In this document: positions 35,956-49,148 of the stretch, one piece after another
How the letters are laid out: each line of letters opens with the position of its first letter
Numbering within the stretch: the stretch's first letter is position 1
Assembly (NCBI GenBank): GCA_963853835.1
Contig: OY970824.1
Coordinates: forward strand, 40,618,727 to 40,682,726
From: Calendula officinalis
Lineage: Eukaryota > Streptophyta > Magnoliopsida > Asterales > Asteraceae
DNA length: 64,000 nucleotides
Reading direction: 5' to 3'
The notes under the pieces: generated by a model
What the model saw: only the letters and a program-made list of their open reading frames with translations
Database searches by the model: none
Told to the model about the DNA's origin: nothing
Made by a program: the position numbers and the translations under genes

Positions 35956-38345
35956 TTGTGTGACAAAAGGTGCTATACTAAAACATTCATAACTTTCAGT
36001 TCGGGTGTCCGTTTCACGCCCACGAGTAAGCAAAATAGATGGTTCGTTCGTCACTGCCAAGAACAAGTTCGGCCCGAACTCTTCACTGTTCCCGGCCGGA
36101 ACTTCATTTTCGGCCCGAACTTCAACCTCGGCCCGAACTCCGACCTCGGCCCAAACTTCAACCTCGGCTCGAACATCATCCTCGGCCCGAACACCGAACT
36201 TCGGCCCGAACTCCACTTCGGCCCGAACATCCCACTTTGGCCCGAACACCACTTCGGCCCGAACATCACTCTTCGGCCCGAACTCTTCAATATCCAAGAT
36301 TGTGTGACAAAAGGTGCTATACTAAAACATTCATAACTTTCAGTTCGGGTGTCCGTTTCACGCCCACGAGTAAGCAAAATAGCTAGTTCGTTCGTCACTG
36401 CCAAGAACAAGTTCGGCCCGAACTCTTCACTGTTCCCGGCCCGAACTTCATTTTCGGCCCGAACTTCAACCTCGGCCCGAACATCATCCTCGGCCCGAAC
36501 ACCGAACTTCAGCCCGAACACCACTTCGGCTTGAACATCTAACTTCGGCCCGAACACCACTTCGGCCGGAACATCCCTCTTCGGCCCGAACTCTTCAATA
36601 TCCAAGATTGTGTGACAAAAGGTGCTATACTAAAACATTCATAACTTTCAGCTCGGGTGTCCGTTTCACGCCCACGAGTAACCAAAATAGCCGGTTCGTT
36701 CGTCACTGCCAAGAACAAGTTCGGCCCGAACTCTTAATTGCTCCCTGCCCGAACTTCATTTTCGGCCCGAACTTCAACCTCGGCCCGAACTTCAGCCTCG
36801 GCCCGAACTCCGACCTCGGCCCGAACATCATTCTCGGCCCGAACACCGAACTTCAGCCCGAACACCAGTTCGGCCCGAACATCCCACTTCGGCCCGAACA
36901 CCACTTCGGCCGGAACATCCCTCTTCGGCCCGAACTCTTCAATATCCAAGATTGTGTGACAAAAGGTGCTATACTAAAACATTCATAACTTTCAGCTCGG
37001 GTGTCTGTTTCACGCCCACGAGTAACCAAAATAGCCGGTTCGTTCGTCACTGCCAAGAACAAGTTCGGCCCGAACTCTTCACTGTTCACGGCCCGAACTT
37101 CATTTTCGGCCCGAACTTCAACCTCGGCCCGAACTTCAACCTCGGCCAGAACTCCGACCTCGGCCCGAACTTCAACCTCGGCCCGAACATCATTCTCGGC
37201 CCGAACACCGAACTTCGGCCCGAACACCACTTCAGCCCGAACATCCCACTTCGGCCCGAACACCACTTCGGCCCGAACATCCCTCTTCGGCACGAACTCT
37301 TCAATATCCAAGATTGTGTGACAAAAGGTGCTATACTAAAACATTCATAACTTTCAGCTCGGGTGTCCGTTTCACGCCCACGAGTAACCAAAATAGCTGG
37401 TTCGTTCGGCACTGCCAAGAACAAGTTCGGCCCGAACTCTTCACTATTCCCGGCCCGAACTTCATTTTCGGCCCGAACATCCACCTCGGCCCGAACTCCG
37501 ACCTCGGCCCGAACTTCAACCTCGGCCCGAACATCATCCTCAGCCCGAACACCGAACTTCGGCCCGAACACCACTTCGGCCCGAACATCCCACTTCGGCC
37601 CGAACACCACTTCGGCCCGAACATCACTCTTCGGCCCGAACTCTTCAATATCCAAGATTGTGTGACAAAAGGTGCTATACTAAAACATTCATAACTTTCA
37701 GTTCGGGTGTCCGTTTCACGCCCACGATTAAGCAAAATAGTTGGTTCGTTCGTCACTGCCAAGAGCAAGTTCGGCCCGAACTCTTCACTATTCCCGGCCC
37801 GAACTTCATTTTCGGCCCGAACTTCAACCTCGGCCCGAACTCCGACCTTGGCCCGAACTTCAACCTTGGCCTGAACATCATCCTCGGCCCGAAGACCGAA
37901 CTTCGGCCCGAACACCACTTCGGCCCGAACATCCCACTTCGGCCCGAACACCACTTCGGCCCGAACATCACTCTTCGGCCCGAACTCTTCAATATCCAAG
38001 ATTGTGTGACAAAAGGTGCTATACAAAAACATTCATAACTTTCAGTTCGGGTGTCCGTTTCACGCCCACGAGTAAGCAAAATAGCTGGTTCGTTCGTCAC
38101 TGCCAAGAACAAGTTTGGCCCGAACTCTTCACTGTTCCCGGCCGGAACTTCATTTTCGGCCCGAACTTCAACCTCGGCCCGAACATCATCCTCGGCCCGA
38201 ACACCACTTCGGCCCGAACATCACTCTTCGGCCCGAACACCGAACTTCGGCCCGAACTCCACTTCGGCCCGAACATCCCACTTTGGCCCGAACACCACTT
38301 CGTCCCGAACATCACTCTTCGGCCCGAACTCTTCAATATCCAAGA

Positions 38346-38598
38346 TTGTGTGACAAAAGGTGCTATACTAAAACATTCATAACTTTCAGTTCGGGTGTCC
38401 GTTTCACGCCCACGAGTAAGCAAAATAGCTAGTTCGTTCGTCACTGCCAAGAACAAGTTCGGCCCGAACTCTTCACTGTTCCCGGCCCGAACTTCATTTT
38501 CGGCCCGAACTTCAACGTCGGCCCGAACATCATCCTCGGCCCGAACACCACTTCGGCCCGAACATCACTCTTCGGCCCGAACTCTTCAATATCCAAGA
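38346..38598. repeat. Short 253-bp satellite monomer
   Basis: The monomer lacks 91 bp of the subrepeat part relative to the 344-bp class: ATCATCCT is followed directly by ACCACTT and ATCACTCTT. Head and tail are intact. The previous monomer (38002) is 344 bp but rearranged, with an ACCACTT-ATCACTCTT pair placed before ACCGAACTT. Together they suggest recombination between subrepeats. Confidence 0.88.
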
Positions 38599-40318
38599 TT
38601 GTGTGACAAAAGGTGCTATACTAAAACATTCATAACTTTCAGTTCGGGTGTCCGTTTCCCGCCCACGAGTAAGCAAAATAGTTGGTTCGTTCGTCACTGC
38701 CAAGAACAAGTTCGGCCCGAACTCTTCACTATTCCCGGCCCGAACTTCATTTTCGGCCCGAACTTCAACCTCGGCCCGAACTCCGACCTCGGCCCAAACT
38801 TCAACCTCGGCTCAAACATCATCCTCGGCCCGAACACCGAACTTCGGCCCAAACACCACTTCGGCCCGAACATCCCACTTCGGCCCGAACACCACTTCGG
38901 CCCGAACATCCCTCTTTGGCCCGAACTCTTCAATATCCAAGATTGTGTGACAAAAGGTGCTATACTAAAACATTCATAACTTTCAGCTCAGGTGTCCGTT
39001 TCACGCCCACGAGTAACCAAAATAGCTAGTTCGTTCGTCACTGCCAAGAACAAGTTCGGCCCGAACTCTTCACTGTTCCCGGCCCGAACTTCATTTTCGG
39101 CCCGAACTTCAACCTCGGCCCGAACTTCAACCTCAGCCTGAACTCCGACCTCGGCCCGAACTTCAACCTCGGCCCGAACATCATTCTCGGCCCGAACACC
39201 GAACTTCGGCCCGAACACCACTTCAGCCCGAACATCCCACTTCGGCCCGAACACCACTTCGGCCCGAACATCCCTCTTCGGCACGAACTCTTCAATATCC
39301 AAGATTGTGTGACAAAAGGTGCTATACTAAAACATTCATAACTTTCAGCTCGGGTGTCCGTTTCACGCCCACGAGTAACCAAAATAGCTGGTTCGTTCGT
39401 CACTGCCAAGAACAAGTTCGGCCCGAACTCTTCACTGTTCCCGGCCCGAACTTCATTTTCGGCCCGAACTTCAACCTCGGCCCGAACTTCAACCTCGGCC
39501 CGAACTCCGACCTCGGCCCGAACTTCAACCTCGGCCCGAACATCATCCTCGGCCCGAACACCGAACTTCGGCCCGAACACCACTTCGGCCCGAACATCCC
39601 ACTTCGGCCCGAACACCACTTCGGCCCGAACATCACTCTTCGGCCCGAACTCTTCAATATCCAAGATTGTGTGACAAAAGGTGCTATACTAAAACATTCA
39701 TAACTTTCAGTTCGGGTGTCCGTTTCACGCCCACGAGTAAGCAAAATAGCTGGTTCGTTCGTCACTGCCAAGAACAAGTTCGGCCCGAACTCTTCACTGT
39801 TCCCGGCCGGAACTTCATTTTCGGCCCGAACTTCAATCTCGGCCCGAACTCCGACCTCGGCCCAAACTTCAACCTCGGCTCGAACATCATCCTCTGCCCG
39901 AACACCGAACTTCGGCCCGAACTCCACTTCGGCCCGAACATCCCACTTTGGCCCGAACACCACTTCGGCCCGAACATCACTCTTCGGCCCGAACTCTTCA
40001 ATATCCAAGATTGTGTGACAAAAGGTGCTATACTAAAACATTCATAACTTTCAGTTCGGGTGTCCGTTTCACGCCCACGAGTAAGCAAAATAGCTAGTTC
40101 GTTCGTCACTGCCAAGAACAAGTTCGGCCCGAACTCTTCACTGTTCCCGGCCCGAACTTCATTTTCGGCCCGAACTTCAACCTCAGCCCGAACATCATCC
40201 TCGGCCCGAACACCGAACTTCGGCCCGAACACCACTTCGGCCCGAACATCCCACTTCGGCCCGAACACCACTTCGGCCCGAACATCACTCTTCGGCCCGA
40301 ACTCTTCAATATCCAAGA

Positions 40319-43126
40319 TTGTGTGACAAAAGGTGCTATACTAAAACATTCATAACTTTCAGTTCGGGTGTCCGTTTCACGCCCACGAGTAAGCAAAATA
40401 GTTGGTTCGTTCGTCACTGCCAAGAACAAGTTCGGCCCGAACTCTTCACTATTCCCGGCCCGAACTTCATTTTAGGCCCGAACTTCAACCTCGGCCCAAA
40501 CTCCGACCTCGGCCCAAACTTCAACCTCGGCTCAAACATCATCCTCGGCCCGAACACCGAACTTCGGCCCAAACACCACTTCGGCCCGAACATCCCACTT
40601 CGGCCCGAACACCACTTCGGCCCGAACATCCCTCTTTGGCCCGAACTCTTCAATATCCAAGATTGTGTGACAAAAGGTGCTATACTAAAACATTCATAAC
40701 TTTCAGCTCAGGTGTCCGTTTCACGCCCACGAGTAACCAAAATAGCTAGTTCGTTCGTCACTGCCAAGAACAAGTTCGGCCCGAACTCTTCACTGTTCCC
40801 GGCCCGAACTTCATTTTCGGCCCGAACTTCAACCTCGGCCCGAACTTCAACCTCGGCCCGAACTCCGACCTCGGCCCGAACATCATTCTCGGTCCGAACA
40901 CCGAACTTCAGCCCGAACACCACTTCGGCCCGAACATCCCACTTCGGCCCGAACACCACTTCGGCCGGAACATCCCTCTTCGGCCCGAACTCTTCAATAT
41001 CCAAGATTGCGTGACAAAAGGTGCTATACTAAAACATTCATAACTTTCAGCTCGGGTGTCCGTTTCACGCCCACGAGTAACCAAAATAGCCGGTTCGTTC
41101 GTCACTGCCAAGAACAAGTTCGGCCCGAACTCTTCACTGTTCCCGGCCCGAACTTCATTTTCGGCCCGAACTTCAACCTCGGCCCGAACTTCAACCTCGG
41201 CCCGAACTCCAACCTCGGCCCGAACATCATCCTCGGCCTGAACACCGAACTTCAGCCCGAACACCACTCTTCGGCCCGAACACCACTTCGGCCCGAACAT
41301 CCCACTTCGGCCCGAACACCACTTCGGCCCGATCATCCCTCTTCGGCACGAACTCTTCAATATCCAAGATTGTGTGACAAAAGGTGCTATACTAAAACAT
41401 TCATAACTTTCTGCTCGGGTGTCCGTTTCACGCCCACGAGTAACCAAAATAGTTGGTTCATTCGTCACTGCCAAGAACAAGTTCGGCCCGAACTCTTCAC
41501 TGTTCCCGGCCCGAACTTCATTTTCGGCCCGAACTTCAACCTCGGCCCGAACTTCAACCTCGGCCCGAACTCCGACCTCGGCCCGAACATCATCCTCGGC
41601 CCGAACACCGAACTTCGGCCCGAACACCACTTCGGCCCGAACATCCCACTTCGGCCCGAACACCACTTCGGCCCGAACATCACTCTTCGGCCTGAACTCT
41701 TCAATATCGAAGATTGTGTGACAAAAGGTGCTATACTAAAACAATCATAACTTTCAGTTCGGGTGACCATTTCACGCCCACGAGTAAGCAAAATAGCTGG
41801 TTCGTTCGTCACTGCCAAGAACAAGTTCGGCCCGAACTCTTCACTATTCCCGGCCCGAACTTCATTTTCGGCCCGAACTTCAACCTCGGCCCGAACTCCG
41901 ACCTCGGCCCAAACTTCAACCTCGGCTCAAACATCATCCTCGGCCCGAACACCGAACTTCGGCCCAAACACCACTTCGGCCCGAACATCCCACTTCGGCC
42001 CGAACACCACTTCGGCCCGAACATCCCTCTTTGGCCCGAACTCTTCAATATCCAAGATTGTGTGACAAAAGGTGCTATACTAAAACATTCATAACTTTCA
42101 GCTCAGGTGTCCGTTTCACGCCCACGAGTAACCAAAATAGCTAGTTTGTTCGTCACTGCCAAGAACAAGTTCGGCCCGAACTCTTCACTGTTCCCGGCCC
42201 GAACTTCATTTTCGGCCCGAACTTCAACCTCGGCCCGAACTTCAACCTCGGCCCGAACTCCGACCTCGGCCCGAACATCATTCTCGGTCCGAACACCGAA
42301 CTTCAGCCCGAACACCACTTCGGCCCGAACATCCCACTTCGGCCCGAACACCACTTCGGCCAGAACATCCCTCTTCGGCCCGAACTCTTCAATATCCAAG
42401 ATTGCGTGACAAAAGGTGCTATACTAAAACATTCATAACTTTCAGCTCGGGTGTCCGTTTCACGCCCACGAGTAACCAAAATAGCCGGTTCGTTCGTCAC
42501 TGCCAAGAACAAGTTCGACCCGAACTCTTCACTGTTCCCGGCCCGAAGTTCATTTTCGGCCCGAACTTCAACCTCGGCCCGAACTTCAACATCAGCCCGA
42601 ACTCCGACCTCGGCCCGAACATCATCCTCGGCCTGAACACCGAACTTCAGCCCGAACACCACTCTTCGGCCCGAGCACCACTTCGGCCCGAACATCCCAC
42701 TTCGGCCCGAACAACACTTCGGCCCAAACATCCCTCTTCGGCACGAACTCTTCAATATCCAAGATTGTGTGACAAAAGGTGCTATACTAAAACATTCATA
42801 ACTTTCTGCTCGGGTGTCCGTTTCACGCCCACGAGTAACCAAAATAGCCGGTTCGTTCGTCACTGCCAAGAACAAGTTCGGCCTGAACTCTTCACTGTTC
42901 CCGGCCCGAACTTCATTTTCGGCCCGAACTTCAACCTCGGCCCGAACTTCAACCTCGGCCCGAACTCCGACCTCGGCCCGAACTTCAACCTCGGCCCGAA
43001 CATCATCATCGGCCCAAACACCGAACTTCGGCCCGAACACCACTTCGGCCCGAACATCCCACTTCGGCCCGAACACCACTTCGGACCGAACATCACTCTT
43101 CGGCCTGAACTCTTCAATATCGAAGA
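40319..43126. repeat. Four-monomer higher-order repeat, two copies
   Basis: 40319-41713 (344+344+363+344) and 41714-43126 (344+344+363+362) repeat at an offset of 1,395 bp. Shared variants include GGCTCAAACATC, CTTTGGCCCGAAC, CTCGGTCCGAACACC, GATTGCGTGAC, an inserted CACTCTTCGG before CCCGAACACCAC (CCCGAGCACCAC in copy 2), and AATATCGAAGATTG. The second copy gained one 18-bp unit in its last monomer. Confidence 0.88.
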
Positions 43127-43896
43127 TTGTGTGACAAAAGGTGCTATACTAAAACAATCATAACTTTCAGTTCGGGTGACCGTTTCACGCCCACGAGTAA
43201 GCAAAATAGCTGGTTCGTTCGTCACTGCCAAGAACAAGTTCGGCCCGAACTCTTCACTGTTCCCGGCCCGAGCTTCATTTTCAGCCCGAACCTCAACCTC
43301 GGCCCGAACTCCAACCTCGGCCCAAACTTCAACCTCGGCCCGAACATCATCCTCGGCCCGAACACCGAACTTCAGCCCGAACACCACTTCGGCCCGAACA
43401 TCCCACTTCGGCCCGAACACCACTTCGGCCCGAACATCCCTCTTCGGCCCGAACTCTTCAATATCTAAGATTGTGTGACAAAAGGTGCTATACTAAAACA
43501 TTCATAACTTTCAGCTTAGGTGTCCGTTTCACGCCCACGAGTAACCAAAATAGCTGGTTCGTTCGTCACTGCCAAGAACAAGTTCGGCTCGAACTCTTCA
43601 CTGTTCCCGGCCCGAACTTCATTTTCGGCCCGAACTTCAACCTCGGCCCGAACTTCAACCTCGGCCTGAACTCCGACCTCGGCCCGAACATCATTCTCGG
43701 CCCGAACACCGATCTTCAGCCCGAACACCACTTCGGCCCGAACATCCCACTTCGGCCCGAACACCACTTCGGCCGGAACATCCCTCTTCGGCCCGAACTC
43801 TTCAATATCCAAGATTGTGTGACAAAAGGTGCTATACTAAAACATTCATAACTTTCAGCTCGGGTGTCCGTTTCATGCCCACGAGTAACCAAAATA

Positions 43897-43901
43897 GCCG
43901 G
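43897..43901. repeat. Left target-site duplication GCCGG
   Basis: GCCGG precedes TGTTAGG and is repeated at 44325-44329. Joining 43815-43901 to 44330-44604 gives a 362-bp monomer. Confidence 0.96.
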
Positions 43902-44324
43902 TGTTAGGTCACAACAACCCTGGTTTATAATGTTAATTGATAGAATATTATACTTAGAGAAATATTAGCCTGATAACACAAGAATATAGTCAATGTATAA
44001 ATCCTTTGCAAGATGATCTCTATTTATAATGTTATAGAGATCTTACATAATGAGCAAAGGAGTAACCGAAGGACTAAGTAAGGGAAATGACTAAGATCAA
44101 GGGATTTGATCTTAGTCCGTTACTATACTGAGTATCACTCAGTCCTTCTACTCAGTCCTTGTACTCTGTATCACTATCTGATACTGAGTACTGATACTGA
44201 GTTCCAATACTAATCACTCAGTATCAGACCTAAACTTAGCTATATTATTCTACATATTAATCAAAGCTAGTCTAGGTTGTTTTGTTATCTTAAGATCCAA
44301 AGGGCAAGGCTTTTTGCCTTAACA
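43902..44324. mobile_element. Solo LTR, 423 bp
   Basis: Starts TGTTAGG and ends CCTTAACA, giving short inverted ends with the TG...CA of LTRs, and is flanked by perfect 5-bp duplications. There is no PBS, polypurine tract or coding region inside, so it is a solo LTR left by LTR-LTR recombination rather than a whole element. A TATA-like TATTTATAAT lies at 44021-44030. From about 44127 to 44226 it is crowded with ACTGAGT/ACTCAGT words in both orientations. It is unrelated to the two larger elements. Ty1/copia origin is a guess from its small size and TGTTAGG start. Confidence 0.9.
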
Positions 44325-44329
44325 GCCGG
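44325..44329. repeat. Right target-site duplication GCCGG
   Basis: Exact copy of 43897-43901. Confidence 0.96.
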
Positions 44330-46759
44330 TTCGTTCGTCAATGCCAAGAAGAAGTTCGGCCCGAACTCTTCACTGTTCCCGGCTCGAACTTCATTTTCGG
44401 CCCGAACTTCAACCTCGGCCCGAACTTCAACCTCGGCCCGAACTTCAACCTCGGCCCGAACTCCGAACTCAGCCCGAACATCATTCTCGGCCCGAACACC
44501 GAACTTCAGCCCGAACACCACTTCGGCCCGAACATCCCACTTCGGCCCGAACACCACTTCGGCCGGAACATCCCTCTTCGGCCCGAACTCTTCAATATCC
44601 AAGATTGTGTGACAAAAGGTGCTATACTAAAACATTCATAACTTTCAGCTCGGGTGTCCGTTTCACGCCCACGAGTAACCAAAATAGCCGGTTCGTTCGT
44701 CACTGCCAAGAACAAGTTCGGCCCGAACTCTTCACTGTTCCCGTCCTGAGCTTCATTTTCGGCCCGAACTTCAACCTCGGCCCGAACTTCAACCTCGGCC
44801 CGAACTGCGACCTCGGCCCGAACTTCAACCTCGGCCCGAACATCCTGCTCGGCCCGAACACCGAACATCGGCCCGAACACCACTTCGGCCCGAACATCCC
44901 ACTTCGGCCCGAACACCACTTCAGCCCGAAAATCCCTCTTCGGCACGAACTCTTCAATATCCAAGATTGTGTGACAAAAGGTGCTATACTAAAACATTCA
45001 TAACTTTCTGCTCGGGTGTCCGTTTCACGCCCACGAGTAACCAAAATAGTTGGTTCGTTCGTCACTGCCAATAACAAGTTCGGCCCGAACTCTTCACTGT
45101 TCCCGGCCCGAACTTCATTTTCGGCCCGAATTTCAACCTCGGCCCGAACTTCAACCTCGGCCCGAACTCCGACCTCGGCCCGAACTTCAACCTCGGCCCG
45201 AACATCATCCTCGGCCCGAACACCGAACTTCGGCCCGAACACCACTTCGGCCCGAACATCCCACTTCGGCCCGAACACCACTTCGGCCCGAACATCACTC
45301 TTCGGCCCGAACTCTTCAATATCGCAGATTGTGTGACAAAAGGTGCTATACTAAAACATTCATAACTTTCAGTTCGGGTGTCCGTTTCACGCCCACGAGT
45401 AAGCAAAATAGCTGGTTCGTTCGTCACTGCCAAGAACAAGTTCGGCCCGAACTCTTCACTGTTCCCGGCCCGAACTTCATTTTCGGCCCGAACTTCAACC
45501 TCGGCCCGAACTTCAACCTCGGCCCGAACTCCGACCTCGGCCCGAACATCATTCTCGGCCCGAACACCGAACTTCAGCCCGAACACCACTTCGGCCCGAA
45601 CATCCCACTTCGGCCCGAACACCACTTCGGCCGGAACATCCCTCTTCGGCCCGAACTCTTCAATATCCAAGATTGTGTGACAAAAGGTGCTATACTAAAA
45701 CATTCATAACTTTCAGCTCGGGTGTCCGTTTCACGCCCACGAGTAACCAAAATAGCCGGTTCGTTCGTCACTGCCAAGAACAAGTTCGGCCCGAACTCTT
45801 CACTGTTCCCGGCCCGAACTTCATTTTCGGCCCGAACTTCAACCTCGGCCCGAACTTCAATCTCGGCCCGAACTCCGACCTCGGCCAGAACTTCAACCTC
45901 GGCCCGAACATCATCCTCGGCCCGACCACCGAACCTCGGCCCGAACACCACTTCTGGCCGAACATCCCACTTCGGCCCGAACACCACTTCGGCCCGAACA
46001 TCCCTCTTCTGCACGAACTCTTCAATATCCAAGATTGTGTGACAAAAGGTGCTATACTAAAACATTCACAACTTTCAGCTCGGGTGTCCGTTTCACGCCC
46101 ACGAGTAACCAAAATAGCTGGTTCGTTCGTCACTGCCAAGAACAAGTTCGGCCCGAACTCTTCACTGTTCCCGGCCCGAACTTCATTTTCGGCCCGAACT
46201 TCAACCTCGGCCCGAACTTCAACCTCGGCCCGAACTCCGACCTCAGCCCGAACTTCAACCTCGGCCCGAACATCATGCTCGGCCCGAACACCGAACTTCG
46301 GCCCGAACACCACTTCGGCCCGAACATCCCACTTCGGCCCGAACATCCCACTTCGGCCCGAACACCACTTCGGCCCGAACATCACTCTTCGGCCCGAACT
46401 CTTCAATATCGAAGATTGTGTGACAAAAGGTGCTATACTAAAACATTCATAACTTTCAGTTCGGGTGTCCGTTTCACGCCCACGAGTAAGCAAAATAGCT
46501 GGTTCGTTCGTCACTGCCAAGAACAAGTTCGGCCCGAACTCTTCACTGTTCCCGGCCCGAACTTCATTTTCGGCCCGAACTTCAACCTCGGCCCGAACTT
46601 CAACCTCGGCCTGAACTCCGACCTCGGCCCGAACATCATTCTCGGCCCGAACACCGAACTTCAGCCCGAACACCACTTCGGCCCGAACATCCCACTTCGG
46701 CCCGAACACCACTTCGGCCGGAACATCCCTCTTCGGCCCGAACTCTTCAATATCCAAGA

Positions 46760-48460
46760 TTGTGTGACAAAAGGTGCTATACTCAAACATTCATAACTTT
46801 CAGCTCGGGTGTCCGTTTCATGCCCACGAGTAACCAAAATAGCCGGTTCGTTCGTCACTGCCAAGAACAAGTTCGGCCCGAACTCTTCATTGTTCCCGGC
46901 CCGAACTTCATTTTCGGCCCAAACTTCAACCTCGGCCCGAACTCCGACCTCGGCCCGAACTTCAACCTCAGCCCGAACATCATCCTCGACCTGAACACCG
47001 AACTTCGGCCCGAACACCACTTCGGCCCGAACACCACTTCGGCCCGAACATCACTCTTCGGCCCGAACTCTTCAATATCCAAGATTGTGTGACAAAAGGT
47101 GCTATACTAAAACATTCATAACTTTCAGTTTGGGTGTCCGTTTCACGCCCACGAGTAAGCAAAATAGCTGGTTTGTTCGTCACTGCCAAGAACAAGTTCG
47201 GCCCGAACTCTTCACTGTTCCCGGCCCGAACTTCATTTTAGGCCCGAACTTCAACCTCGGCCCGAACTCTGACCTTGGCCCGAACTTCAACCTCGGCCCG
47301 AACATCATCCTCGGCCCGAACACCAAACTTCGGCCCGAACACCACTTCGGCCCGAACATCCCGCTTTGGCCCGAACACCACTTCGGCCCGAATATCACTC
47401 TTCGGCCCGAACTCTTCAATATCCAAGATTGTGTGACAAAAGGTGCTATACTAAAACATTCATAACTTTCAGTTCGGGTGTCCGTTTCACGCCCACGAGT
47501 AAGCAAAATAGATGGTTCGTTCGTCACTGCCAAGAACAAGTTCGGCCCGAACTCTTCACTGTTCCCGACCCGAACTTCATTTTCGGCCCGAACTGCAACC
47601 TCGGCCCGAACTCCGACCTCGGCCCAAACTTCAACCTCCGCTCGAACATCATCCTCGGCCCGAACACCGAACTTCGGCCCGAACACTACTTCGGCCCGAA
47701 CATCCCACTTCGGCCCGAACACCACTTCGGCCCGAACATCCCTCTTCGGCCCGAACTCTTCAATATCCAAGATTGTGTGACAAAAAGTTCTATACTAAGA
47801 CATTCATAACTTTCAGCTCAGGTGTCCGTTTCACGCCCACGAGTAACCAAAATAGCTGGTTCATTCGTCACTGCCAAGAACAAGTTCGGCCCGAACTCTT
47901 CACTGTTCCCGGCCCGAACTTCATTTTCGGCCCGAACTTCACCCTCGGCCCGAACTTCAACCTCGGCCCGAACATCATTCTCGGCCCGAACACCGAACTT
48001 CAGCCCGAACACCACTTCGGCCCGAACATCCCACTTCGGCCCGAACACCACTTCGGCCCGAACATCCCTCTTCGGCCCGAACTCTTCAATATCCAAGATT
48101 GTGTGACAAAAGGTGCTATAGTAAAACATTCATAACTTTCAGCTCGGGTGTCCATTTCACGCCCACGAGTAACCAAAATAGCCGGTTCGTTCGTCACTTC
48201 CAAGAACAAGTTCGGCCCGAACTCTTCACTATTCCCGGCCCGAACTTCATTTTCGGCCCGAACTTCAACCTCGGCCCGAACTTCAACCTCGGCCCGAACT
48301 CCGACCTCGACCCGAACTTCAACCTCGGCCCGAACATCATGCTCGGCCCGAACACCGAACCTCGGCCCGAACACCACTTCGGGCCGAACATCCCACTTCG
48401 GCCCGAACACCACTTCGGCCCGAACATCCCTCTTCGGCCCGAACTCTTCAATATCCAAGA
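46760..48460. repeat. Five-monomer higher-order repeat, copy 1
   Basis: Monomers of 325, 344, 344, 326 and 362 bp, recurring at 49149-50866. Shared variants: CTCGACCTGAACACC, TTTTAGGCCCG, CCAAACTTCGG, GTTCCCGACCCG, CACTACTTCGG, AAAAAGTTCTATAC, CTATAGTAAAAC (CTAAAGTAAAAC in copy 2) and CTTCGGGCCGAAC. Confidence 0.86.
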
Positions 48461-49148
48461 TTGTGTGACAAAAAGTTCTATACTAAGACATTCATAACTT
48501 TCAGCTCAGGTGTCCGTTTCACGCCCACGAGTAACCAAAATAGCTGGTTCATTCGTCACTGCCAAGAACAAGTTCGGCCCGAACTCTTCACTGTTCCCGG
48601 CCCGAACTTCATTTTCGGCCCGAACTTCACCCTCGGCCCGAACTTCAACCTCGGCCCGAACATCATTCTCGGCCCGAACACCGAACTTCAGCCCGAACAC
48701 CACTTCGGCCCGAACATCCCACTTCGGCCCGAACACCACTTCGGCCCGAACATCCCTCTTCGGCCCGAACTCTTCAATATCCAAGATTGTGTGACAAAAG
48801 GTGCTATAGTAAAACATTCATAACTTTCAGCTCGGGTGTCCATTTCACGCCCACGAGTAACCAAAATAGCCGGTTCGTTCGTCACTTCCAAGAACAAGTT
48901 CGGCCCGAACTCTTCACTATTCCCGGCCCGAACTTCATTTTCGGCCCGAACTTCAACCTCGGCCCGAACTTCAACCTCGGCCCGAACTCCGACCTCGACC
49001 CGAACTTCAACCTCGGCCCGAACATCATGCTCGGCCCGAACACCGAACCTCGGCCCGAACACCACTTCGGGCCGAACATCCCACTTCGGCCCGAACACCA
49101 CTTCGGCCCGAACATCCCTCTTCGGCACGAACTCTTCAATATCCAAGA
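47773..49148. repeat. 688-bp dimer, two tandem copies
   Basis: 47773-48460 and 48461-49148 (326+362 each) are nearly identical; the visible difference is CTTCGGCCCGAACTC versus CTTCGGCACGAACTC at the end. AAAAAGTTCTATACTAAGAC marks both starts. The dimer is nested within the larger 46760/49149 repeat, so it duplicated after that event. Confidence 0.9.

Larger units (their letters stand above)
26118..43901. repeat. Satellite array, block 2 (51 whole monomers)
   Basis: Same satellite, same orientation. Monomer starts: 26184, 26592, 26924, 27268, 27611, 27973, 28317, 28659, 29021, 29365, 29727, 30071, 30434, 30760, 31104, 31448, 31792, 32136, 32498, 32842, 33186, 33530, 33874, 34218, 34562, 34906, 35268, 35612, 35956, 36300, 36608, 36952, 37314, 37658, 38002, 38346, 38599, 38943, 39305, 39667, 40011, 40319, 40663, 41007, 41370, 41714, 42058, 42402, 42765, 43127, 43471 and 43815 (cut). 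Most are 344 or 362 bp; outliers are 408 bp (26184) and 253 bp (38346). A third head type, CAGCTCAGG with the internal variants CTTCAGCCCGAAC and CGGCCGGAAC, is common here. No genes. Confidence 0.97.

Noticed and set aside
43902..44324. DNA transposon (MITE) instead of solo LTR
   Set aside because: Ends are TG...CA with 5-bp duplications and inverted ends are only a few bases, which suits an LTR better than TIR families.
45768..46790. Minus-strand ORF of 340 codons
   Set aside because: Same artefact on the reverse strand; it depends on a 381-bp monomer restoring frame. No ATG-initiated conserved product or domain.
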